From: Centropus unirufus
Lineage: Eukaryota; Chordata; Aves; Cuculiformes; Centropidae
NCBI GenBank assembly: GCA_013397695.1
Contig: VYZI01000236.1
Coordinates: 728,329 to 792,328, forward strand
DNA length: 64,000 nt
Direction: 5' to 3'
Part shown: piece after piece, positions 57,001 through 64,000 of the stretch
Layout of the letters: each line of letters opens with the position of its first letter
Numbering within the stretch: the stretch's first letter is position 1
The notes under the pieces: generated by a model
The model's database searches: none
Told to the model about the DNA's origin: nothing
Seen by the model: only the letters and a program-made list of their open reading frames with translations
Program-made: the position numbers and the translations under genes

Positions 57001-57662
57001 CTAATGAAACCTGGATGTTAAAGCCAAAAGCCATTAAAAAAGTCATGTTCCTTCAAAAGTAAACAAAATTGAACAATCTATCTGCTTTTAAGGAGCTAAA
57101 AGAATCTTGGCCAATAGTACCTCAATGTCAGCAAATGGTGTGTTTCCCAATCCCAGATGCTTAAACTGTGCATGTAACTCCACCATTTGCTCCCTAAGAA
57201 GACAAACCCTCACCCGCTCTCTGCATGGCCAGATTATTTGGTGAGATTGGACATGTAACTCTCAATAAACCTGGAATATATTACATTGAAGATAACTTTT
57301 CTTCTTGCACAGTATTTGTTGCTGTTGCCTAGGAATTGATACTGCACCAGTCACAGTGATAAGAGTGATGTCCTGCCGAGGGTACACTTATGATCAGCTA
57401 TTGTCTCCCTACTCAGGATAGAAACACGAGATGTTATTTGAAATGTGACACGTTCATGCCAACACATACCTGTTTGGATACTCCTTGATGATCTGATATA
57501 TGCTGATCTCAATTGTTTCATTCTCAAAGCGGCTGTTGCTTCGATCCTTGTATATCCGGAATTCGGCTGCTGTCACTGCCTCTCCGTGCGGGATTTGAGT
57601 AAGGTCAAAGCGAAACTCTTTGTAGTGCCTTCGCTGGTGGGAGAAGTCCTTGTCCCTTTCAA
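29938..57662 (-). CDS. BMP5: Bone morphogenetic protein 5, partial gene (coding exons 2-7 of 7)
   Basis: BMP5 is a secreted TGF-beta superfamily ligand that signals through BMP type I/II receptors and SMAD1/5/8 in skeletal and soft-tissue development. Six exons read in order on the minus strand give one open frame of 291 complete residues after a split first codon. Numbering from the first complete residue, 1-152 are C-terminal prodomain, RSVR (149-152) is the furin-type site, and 153-291 are the mature ligand (139 residues). The seven cystine-knot cysteines are 190, 219, 223, 255, 256, 288 and 290. N-glycosylation sequons are visible in exons 2 (NET), 4 (NKS), 5 (NTS) and 6 (NAT). The mature N-terminus, with its [13 protein letters not shown] stretch, identifies BMP5 rather than BMP6, BMP7 or BMP8. 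The signal peptide and N-terminal prodomain exon is outside the window. All splice sites and phases fit, so the gene looks intact. Assignment is from recall of the family, not a search. Confidence 0.96.
30088..33690 (-). other. BMP5: BMP5 intron 6
   Basis: A phase-0 intron of 3603 bp. It has a GC-richer patch at about 31270-31460, and two low-repeat stretches, about 31740-31910 and 32760-33030, that have the mixed, non-repetitive look of conserved noncoding DNA. No CR1 or LTR was found. A second gene is not supported. Confidence 0.8.
33691..33801 (-). CDS. BMP5: BMP5 coding exon 6 (cystine-knot domain)
   Basis: The exon is 111 nt and exactly 37 codons, phase 0 at both ends, reading [18 protein letters not shown] then [19 protein letters not shown]. 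It contains knot cysteines 2 and 3 (CDGEC) and the wrist/finger region; NAT in HMNATNHA is the conserved BMP N-glycosylation site. The acceptor TTTTAG ends at 33802 and the donor GTATGT is at 33690-33685. No substitutions at key residues were noticed. Confidence 0.96.
33802..35558 (-). other. BMP5: BMP5 intron 5
   Basis: A phase-0 intron of 1757 bp, the shortest in the window. It holds the purine/pyrimidine switch at 34393-34470 and a short GATTAGATA repeat near 35508-35528, just below exon 5. No other features are seen. Confidence 0.85.
34393..34470 (+). repeat. Purine tract switching to pyrimidine tract, intron 5
   Basis: 31 consecutive purines (mostly A with G, 34393-34423) switch abruptly at 34424 to a T/C-rich stretch that runs, with a few interruptions, to about 34470. 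The two halves are partly complementary. Confidence 0.85.
35559..35635 (-). CDS. BMP5: BMP5 coding exon 5 (start of cystine-knot domain)
   Basis: A short 77-nt exon: two bases of a split Asp codon plus 25 codons, [19 protein letters not shown] through RDLGWQ. It carries the first knot cysteine (ACKKHE) and the start of the conserved VSFRDLGW segment of the mature ligand. NTS is a potential glycosylation site. Acceptor CCCCGTAG ends at 35636; donor GTATGG is at 35558-35553. Flanking introns 4 and 5 have incompatible phases (phase 1 in, phase 0 out), so skipping this exon would shift the frame. Confidence 0.95.
37354..37680 (-). mobile_element. CR1 LINE 3' fragment in BMP5 intron 4
   Basis: About 330 bp of CR1 3' end on the minus strand. 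It includes the 3' UTR (degenerate octamer near 37354-37370) and the last part of ORF2, which still reads [19 protein letters not shown] and then [18 protein letters not shown] on the minus strand. It lies in the same orientation as BMP5. It closely matches the 3' end of the copy at 24053, and similarity stops sharply at 37680. Confidence 0.92.
38963..39125 (+). repeat. Purine-rich low-complexity tract in BMP5 intron 4
   Basis: About 160 bases that are mostly A and G on the plus strand, as AAAG/GGAAAA-type runs with a few interruptions. On the BMP5 transcript strand it is a polypyrimidine-rich block. The Phe/Leu/Pro-rich 152-residue minus-strand open frame through it is a composition artefact. 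Confidence 0.85.
42048..42245 (-). CDS. BMP5: BMP5 coding exon 4 (prodomain end, cleavage site, mature N-terminus)
   Basis: The exon is 198 nt: two bases finishing the split Gly, 65 codons, one base of a split Asp. It begins [15 protein letters not shown], runs through [14 protein letters not shown], reaches the processing site RSVR, and then opens the mature ligand with [18 protein letters not shown]. The basic mature N-terminus is likely to bind heparan sulfate (known for this subgroup). NKS is a potential N-glycosylation site. Acceptor TTTGTAG ends at 42246; donor GTAAGA is at 42047-42042. There are two Asn codons after AlaAla; from memory human BMP5 has one. Confidence 0.95.
42571..42593 (+). 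repeat. (AATAC)n microsatellite in BMP5 intron 3
   Basis: Four to five AATAC units directly after ATAAT, likely length-variable. Confidence 0.9.
43095..43185. other. Small CpG-rich patch in BMP5 intron 3
   Basis: About 90 bases with roughly eight CpGs (in GCGG, ACGG, CCGCC, CCGCGC, TCGG and GCGCC contexts) in otherwise AT-rich, CpG-depleted intron DNA. It is too short for a standard CpG island. It may be a small unmethylated regulatory patch or a GC-rich remnant of an unrecognised repeat. Confidence 0.6.
45127..45664 (+). mobile_element. Endogenous retrovirus solo LTR in BMP5 intron 3
   Basis: About 538 bp with LTR architecture on the plus strand. It begins TGTTCTGGGTTTGG and ends near AACCACA. 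A TATA box (TATATAAA) is at 45368-45375, and an ATTAAA polyadenylation signal at 45530-45535 is followed by the CTGTCTTTATCTCAACCCA segment typical of a common bird ERV LTR family. No primer-binding site, gag/pol/env remnant or second LTR is seen nearby, so it is a solo LTR left by recombination between two LTRs. It is antisense to BMP5. I recognise the family by pattern (probably ERVL-type) but cannot name it with certainty. A clear target-site duplication was not found, so the ends may be off by a few bases. Confidence 0.8.
53091..53239 (-). CDS. BMP5: BMP5 coding exon 3 (prodomain)
   Basis: The exon is 149 nt: one base completing the split Arg, 49 codons from [13 protein letters not shown] to LQLCVETGD, and one base of a split Gly codon. 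It is part of the TGF-beta propeptide, including the [10 protein letters not shown] and [15 protein letters not shown] stretches typical of the BMP5/6/7 subgroup. The acceptor is AACTTAG, ending at 53240; the donor is GTAAGA at 53090-53085. Reading past the donor soon meets a stop, which confirms the boundary. Confidence 0.95.
53240..57469 (-). other. BMP5: BMP5 intron 2
   Basis: A phase-2 intron of 4230 bp with one CR1 fragment (56698-56925). The rest is AT-rich, with many A/T runs and no other element recognised. Confidence 0.85.
56698..56925 (-). mobile_element. CR1 LINE 3' fragment in BMP5 intron 2
   Basis: A short CR1 3' end on the minus strand. It starts with a well-preserved double ATTCTATG octamer (56698-56716) and continues into the CR1 3' UTR, with the characteristic run about a Lys-rich reading frame absent. 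It differs from the 24053 and 37354 copies in its UTR (GTTGGCAGGGACCT type), so it belongs to a different CR1 subfamily. The 5' limit is diffuse; similarity fades between about 56890 and 56930. Confidence 0.85.
57470..57662 (-). CDS. BMP5: BMP5 coding exon 2 (prodomain)
   Basis: The exon is 193 nt: the last two bases of a split Val codon, 63 whole codons, then AG of a split Arg codon. It reads from [16 protein letters not shown] to IIKEYPN, in the TGF-beta propeptide domain that keeps the dimer latent and helps it fold. The acceptor (TTTCTCCCAG) lies just above 57662 and the donor (GTATGT) at 57469-57464. FENET is a potential N-glycosylation site. An open frame continues upstream of the acceptor with an in-frame ATG at 57828, but that stretch is intronic: it does not resemble BMP prodomain and lies before a good polypyrimidine acceptor. 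Confidence 0.95.
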
Positions 57663-58964
57663 CTGGGAGAAAAAGAGCTGAATGTAAATTAAAGAGGCAA
57701 AACAAATGCCCATTTCCCATGATTAACGGAGCGTTCCCTGTGCTTGTAAGTAAACAAACAGGACAATATAAAACTGCAAATAATAAAACCAGAAGCCCAG
57801 ACCTACTTCCAGTTAGAGGAAATTCCACCAGCCCAGTGTCTTCAGTTCAAATGAAAAAAAAAAGACTTTGGTGGCTTTTATACAAATTCCAGAAACTGGA
57901 GTGGAAAGAATATCAAAAGAAGCTGAAAGAGAGCGTGTTGTAAAGTAACTAGAAATATGGACAAATTAAAAGCTGTGAAAGGATTTAGGACTTCAGTGTA
58001 GTCATAAGCGCAGCAGTAGAAACGTCAGAGACAGAGATAACTTTGGAAAAAACTAATTGCCACTAATAACTAGACAGATGGGAAGAATGCAGCTCATTTT
58101 CACTTAATGTAATAAATTCTGAAGTGGTACTCAAGTGCACTGTGACAACTATATATTTAAGAAGCAGTTACGTCATATAAATTAACACATTGGTTGTAAT
58201 CTAACAGCATGAGCATCATCTTATGTCAGAAAAAGGAGCCATGAATTAGGGCTGAGTGGCTCTGGCACCCTGGTGGCAAAGGGACCACCGACTGGTTTGA
58301 AAAGTTCCTGGAAAGGTATAGTAGGTGGGCAGGTGCAGTTCCCACAGCTTCTAACACTGCTAGAATGAAAAATAAAAAAAATAATATCATCATTGCTTAA
58401 TTCAAGGTTCCACAGAATTTTAAGGGGTATTAAACAAAAGATTTTTGTTTATTTGAATTTACAACCGATCTGGGGCTAATTCCACTGTCTGCTGCAGTTC
58501 TGATCCTGAGTTAGGAGCGACTTTTGCAATGTAATATGTGTTTTGATGTAACAAGGGAATCTGCAGGCCACAGTACTGGCTGATGATCATCTTCTGGGAT
58601 TAATACTTCAGATTTTATGGATGTGGAAAGGAAAATGATCCATGGTTTCCACTGCCACGAGTGCAATGTATCACTGACCTGGGAAGCAGCTGTGCTCCAT
58701 GAGAAGAGAACTTCTCACTTACAGAAAAGTTTCACCTGCCTCATGAGATAGACGCTTTGCTTAATTGGTGGTGGACAAAGCCGAAAACACTCAGAGCTGG
58801 GATTCAGTTTGGATAACATGCTAAATAGAACAGCACCCAGCTCTACTAAACCCTTCCTCCTATATCCTCTGCTCTTTTATTGTGTTTCAATATTAACAAT
58901 CCACCAGTCTGAAGAAGGAACAATGTCAGTTCTGAAAAAGCATATATTAATATTACTGTTTCAT

Positions 58965-59170
58965 GGCTAAATAATGTGTATGTTTCAACAACATATATGT
59001 ATATTTATACTTCTATGCTGATGTATATGTGTATACCCCTGTAATTTTGTCGACATACACAATGCATTTATATGTGTGTTTGTGTGCATACTTTACTTGT
59101 ATTACTTGCTTACTTGTGTAATAGTTATATATAAACCTGCATATGTGCATTATTGTAATGTATATGTGAT
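58965..59170 (+). repeat. Degenerate TG/TA-rich alternating tract, intron 1
   Basis: Repeated TATATGTGTAT-, TGTGTGTTTGTGTG- and ATATGTGCAT-type words make up this segment. It looks like an old, decayed dinucleotide microsatellite. Confidence 0.6.
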
Positions 59171-62100
59171 CTTGCAAAATAGAAATATACTAAAAGAAAA
59201 AAAAAAGCATGTTTGGGCTTCCCATGTGAGGGTACAGTAGCAGACATATTAAAGTGATATTTATTGAAGGAAAAGTGTTTACATTGTTTTCAGAGCAGTA
59301 GCTACTAGTTTAGACACCTGTGGCTATGTAGTTAGCCCCTTACAGTACACTTCCCTTTCACCTTTCTGAAAATGTAACCTATCTTTGTTCTGATTGGGGC
59401 ATTTCTTAAAAATGTACAAATCTCTGTTTCCTTAAGAATCACCAAAAATAAAATATATGGGTTATAAGAACACTTTATTTTCTATGAAAATGAACTTTCT
59501 CCTGGATGACAAAAAGATAATTGTCTTCTAACTGTAAAGTTTCCTTGGACCAGCTACATATTTACCTGACATGGGCTTGCCATCATCCACAATGTAGAAA
59601 AAGTAAAGCAGAAAAGAGGCAGAGGCATGTAAACTGGTTGCTCTGTACCAGAAGACGAATGGGCTGCCACTGAAGAGAAGCAGGATACAGGCTATTTAGC
59701 AGCTCCACTACCTGATTCTAAGCTGTGAGATATATACAGAAATCTGACTTGAGGTTTACAGTTTATTTGCTTTTACTTTTTTTTTTTTTTTAGCGTCCAT
59801 GTAAAGCCTTTCATTTTGGAGAGGACTTGGTAGAGATTAGCATATGCAAATGTATTGAACCAGGGAGGATTTTTCTCATGCAAAGAGCCTCCTGCAAGTT
59901 TCTAAGGTTGTTACTAAGTATTTCAAAGCTAATGTTGGGCAGATATGCCAATAACTTTTAAATGAAAAATATATTAAAGGCAGACTTAATGTAGTGACCC
60001 TTTCTGATATCTCTGATTACTATTCATTCAACAAATATTTACCAGCATGCGTGGGTAACTAAGCACTACGCATTATGAGTAAGCACTGGAGAATTAGATA
60101 CTGAATAAAAGGTTTAAATGCCAGTACTCCTGGCCTGTACTTGAGTTTGAGGTTTCCCTTTGCCTAGTTACTTACTATTAGTGATGTTAGTTTGGAAACT
60201 GCAGTTGTCTCCATATGCAAGGTCCCAGACAAAAAAAGGATCTGTGATTAACTCTATAGGTTGAGGACCAAGAGACAGAGATAGTTGTAGAACATGTTGT
60301 AACCTGTCACAATGAGACAACGCTCAACTCTATCGCTTAATTCAGTATGAGTGGATGCGTATTCAAATACAGAAGTTTCATACATGCAGTTGGGAAGTGT
60401 CAGTGAGCAACAAAAACAGCTGACAACATCACTGTGCTTGAACACTCACCCCTTTCACCAAAGTGGCTCCCTCTTCCCAGAGATTAAGTCGGTTCTTAAA
60501 GGAACCCATGTTTTGTTGGTAGATGTGAAAGCAAAAACAATAGGAAATCCTCAAAGGACTTTCAGAAAATGATATGCGGAATTGTTTTGAATATTGACAG
60601 CATCATGTGCAGTTATGTGTCAACTCAGAAGGGAGCTTTTTTGAAGGTGATCATAGTTGATTTTCTTAATTTCTTAAATAAAAAGAGTAACAGGCACAGT
60701 CTTGTTTTTTGTATCAGATGTAGTGTGTCATAGTTTGGACAGAAACCTCTACAATACCCTGGAACAACTTCAGTGGCTTTCATTCAGGACCATTCATAAC
60801 TGCTGAAAAAATATTGATAGGCACTTCCTGATGGACTAAAAAATAATTATTACAGGTCACATACTTTTCTGTGTTTCCATATACACCCAAGGAAGAGAGA
60901 AGGTGCCCCATGAAAAGGACACAAGTTCAAAATTTCTTTTAGTCAAGACAGCATTTACAGGCCTGCTAAAATGTGGGAGCAGAAACTGCCTGCAGAAATA
61001 AAGGGCTGTAGAAAACAGACACTGAACTTTGTGGAAAACCCTGAGTCCAGGAAGGTCCCACTCCCCACAATGAAGCCAGAATATTAAACTGCAAATTTCT
61101 GTCATCCAATGTACAAAACACAGAAAAAAAAAAAAAGACATGTTAGGATCTTGCATTACATAGTAGACTGAAAACGAAACAGTGGCTATGATATCGCAGT
61201 ATTGACTAATCACTAGAACAATAGCCAAGTTATAAAAGCAAAATGTTATTTAATGCTATTGAGTATGTTAAAACAAAAAAAAATTCATAAGCCTTGATCT
61301 CTTCTACACCTATTAAATGCCTTGTCACGGGTGACTGTGAATGCTCAGTAGGGTATCTCTCAGGTACTTCATCCTGCTGAAATGGCATGAAGGAAGAGGG
61401 CAGGCGGAATGCCCCAGACATTTCCATTTCACTGCAAGAGCTTTGCAACACTGTCAGCCCAAAACATGCAGCTTAAGATTTTTAGGTATCCAGTTTTTCC
61501 AGAGTGTTCTCCTGTCATTTCAGCTCTGCTCAATTCATCTGCCAAAATGCTTCTCTTTGGGACAGATCACAGCATCTAAAAACTGGTTTTAAAACTGGTT
61601 ATGTAAAAAATCATGGAGTCCATTGTAACCATTGGAGAAACATCATTTTTCTAAGAGAAAATACCTGGGAAAATATGGTCAATGCTGTTTACAAAAAAAT
61701 CCCTCGTTTGCTCTCATTGATCAGGATTCTCAGCACCAGCTTTTTACAATATTACTTTTATACCAACTGAAACTAATATATTCAGTGCTGCGGTTACATC
61801 AGACAAATCATGGCTCGGGAGAATATCATAAACACCTGTGTGTAAGATGGGAAAGAATGATATTTTCCACTCATGTGGCAAACTGATGAAATATTCATAC
61901 AGTACTAGCATTCAGCCCAATTCTATGAGGAATAAAAACAAATTTACATCAAAGAGGTATTTTTGAAAAGGAGTTATTTTTTACACCACAAGAAAAATAT
62001 AATGCACTAATCTTCATTAATAAAAAATTTATCTTCCGGGGAAAAAAATACAAAGCTCGTATATGGATGGACAGTATGATATATAAAGTGTATTTTACCA

Positions 62101-63968
62101 ATTCAGCTAGAAATGCCTGATAAACTGTTGATTGAGCTTAAATATGTAAAAAGTCCTAGCAATGAGTTTAGGTCATAGTGCATGAAGGCCTATTAGCTGT
62201 GTTCTTTCATTAGTGATTAGCTCCCCACTGACATGTGCTTTGCTTTTGCTGGATGTTGGTGTGTGGTGACATGCAGGGAAAGTGAAAGCTTCTTAGGTAA
62301 AATGGGGCAAAACCAAAGATAAGGGGTAATAAACTGATTTTACAGTGAAAAATTCCAGGATCCCAACTGGATTCACAAATAATGACTCCTCCCTAGCCAA
62401 CTTAATGTCATTGTTCAACTACTAAATGTACCTGCCAAAATTAAACAGAGTATCTTAGACCACTCGTAACTATAAGGGGCCATTTACACTAATCTCACTG
62501 TATTTTGCTGTTTGACTCTGAATTCTTTGTATAAACACTAAGTAAACCAGTAGGTTTTAATCACTTCAAGGTGATAAAGGTTACAGTAAGCTGATACACT
62601 ACAAACGACACTCGTTTACATCTTGAATATAATGAAATGATAGTTTATCTACAGTGAACACTTGTGGTTATCTGACAAAAATAGGTCAAAGGTTCCAAGC
62701 CGTTTCTCCTGAAATTACTCAGTACTGCCTCTAATGACTGATAATTGAAAGCAGAGGCTGGAAATATCAAATGTGGTAGGTGACAGATAAGCAACAGATT
62801 AAGGCAAGCGCTCTGTTACAGGACACTAAAAGGTCAGAGGCCCTAGGAATTAGCTATTGTGCTACTGTGAAAAGACAGACATCAAATAGCTGTTTACCTC
62901 AAGCTTGCTCTTCTCACCAACATTCAAATTCTAGAATCACATTCCCTCTTCTACTGTTAGACTATTTAAGGGACTCCCTTTTTACAAAAATAAGGCAATG
63001 GATGTTTCATAGGTCGTGTGGATAGGAGAAATTATGTGATGCTAGAGCAGAATGAGGGATCTTTACTTTCTTTTAAAAGAATGAGCACCTATGCTAGGTG
63101 TAAATGTTTTAATGAAGTGCTTTAGAGAAGTACATCCATCAGAATATCATTCTCAGTTGAGCATACAAGACAACAGATATTTTAAAATATATTTTAAAGC
63201 TTTTAACTTTGGTTTTCCCACAGTAGAAAATAAGCATTAACATTAGAAAGTTAGATTAAGCTTATCTCAGCAAGCATATCTTTCATCTTTTTACTCTGAA
63301 AGTCCTAAAAATGCAAAATCTAATTCCAAGTTTGGTGAAGTTAACGGTAGTCTTATCATTCTGACCCTTGTCCTTTGAATGAGGACTACAGTCTTCTGCA
63401 AATGGTCTTAAATCAAGAGGATTTTCGAAGTCAGTGTGATGAAAAATACTTTCCAAAGTGATTCATAAAAAAAAAAGAGCAGACAAGGTAAATACTTGTA
63501 TAAGAACTAATGCTTTATTAGGTTCAATCTGTTTCATAGAATGGTAAGAATCCTGATCTGGAGTCAAGAAATCTAATTTGAGTTAGACCTTGAAATTGAT
63601 AAAGAGTCCCTGTCCTTAAAGGATTGTTTCAGACACCAGAGATGGCAGCCTGATAGCGAAGAGACACTTCGTTTGTTAAGGGTCAGCTGTCTTGCACCAG
63701 GCAGTATGAAGAACAGAGGAGATTATCTACTTCTCCTCTTTAGTCATCTGCAGCTCCAAAGAATAGAATTGAGGGATAGCCCTTGCTCAGTCAAAGGATC
63801 TTTCAGTCCCTATCAGCTCCTTTCCACAACCATATACTAACTGCCAGGGCACTGAGTAGCTCAGCAGTGGGACATCCTGGGTCACTACACAGAGACACAC
63901 AGGGGCTGGTGGTAAAATTTTATTCCCACAGCTGATTTTTTTTATTATTCATTTGCTACTTGCCATCG

Positions 63969-64000
63969 TAGAATCATGGAATGGTTTGGATTGGAAGGGA
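63969..64000 (-). mobile_element. CR1 LINE 3' end, cut by the window edge
   Basis: The last 32 bases read as the CR1 octamer-type terminus followed by the start of the CR1 3' UTR (GGTTTGGATTGGAAGGGA), in minus orientation. The rest of the element must lie beyond 64000. It sits in BMP5 intron 1. Confidence 0.8.

Larger units (their letters stand above)
57663..64000 (-). other. BMP5: BMP5 intron 1 (partial)
   Basis: At least 6338 bp of intron upstream of exon 2, running off the window. It contains the TG/TA-rich tract (58965-59170), a short perfect AT palindrome at 63181-63198, and the start of a CR1 copy at 63969. No sequence resembling the BMP5 signal-peptide exon was found, so exon 1 is beyond 64000. 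Confidence 0.8.

Noticed and set aside
57663..57828. In-frame ATG upstream of BMP5 exon 2 with a hydrophobic stretch, resembling a signal peptide
   Set aside because: A good acceptor (TTTCTCCCAG) precedes the conserved coding part, and BMP5 residues before VERDKDF are supplied by exon 1 in the known family; the upstream reading is intronic.
1..64000. tRNA, rRNA, CRISPR arrays, operons or prokaryotic systems
   Set aside because: None seen; the spliced gene and CR1 repeats show vertebrate nuclear DNA.

Overview
The window is vertebrate nuclear DNA, almost certainly from a bird. It is AT-rich and CpG-poor, genes are split by GT-AG introns, and the recognisable interspersed repeats are CR1 LINE copies, the dominant avian LINE, plus one avian-type endogenous-retrovirus solo LTR. 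One undetermined base (N, 27374) suggests a draft assembly. Species cannot be fixed from sequence alone.

The only cellular gene I can support is BMP5 (bone morphogenetic protein 5, TGF-beta superfamily), on the minus strand. Six coding exons are present, at 57662-57470, 53239-53091, 42245-42048, 35635-35559, 33801-33691 and 30087-29938. Every junction has an AG acceptor and a GT donor, and the phases join into one open frame of 291 complete codons plus a stop. They encode the C-terminal part of the prodomain, the RSVR processing site and a complete 139-residue mature ligand with all seven cystine-knot cysteines. The first coding exon (start codon, signal peptide, N-terminal prodomain) is not in the window and must lie above 64000. 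A 3' UTR runs from 29937 down to perhaps about 27870 and carries a cluster of AUUUA elements.

Layout: 1-27860 is the 3' flank of BMP5, with no gene recognised. It contains a 115-nt homopyrimidine tract (5466-5580), a perfect 14-bp-arm inverted repeat (16491-16520) next to an 18-bp tandem duplication, and a 1.9-kb 5'-truncated CR1 (24053-25935) with a decayed reverse transcriptase. 27870-57662 is BMP5 exons 7 to 2 with introns; the introns hold two short CR1 pieces (37354-37680, 56698-56925), a solo LTR (45127-45664), a small CpG-rich patch (about 43095-43185) and a purine-rich tract (about 38963-39125). 57663-64000 is part of intron 1 and ends inside a fourth CR1 copy.

I did not find an undescribed biological system. 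The observations most worth checking are the AU-rich element cluster in the BMP5 3' UTR, the CpG patch and solo LTR in intron 3, possible regulatory sequence in intron 6 and the 3' flank, and the hairpin at 16491.
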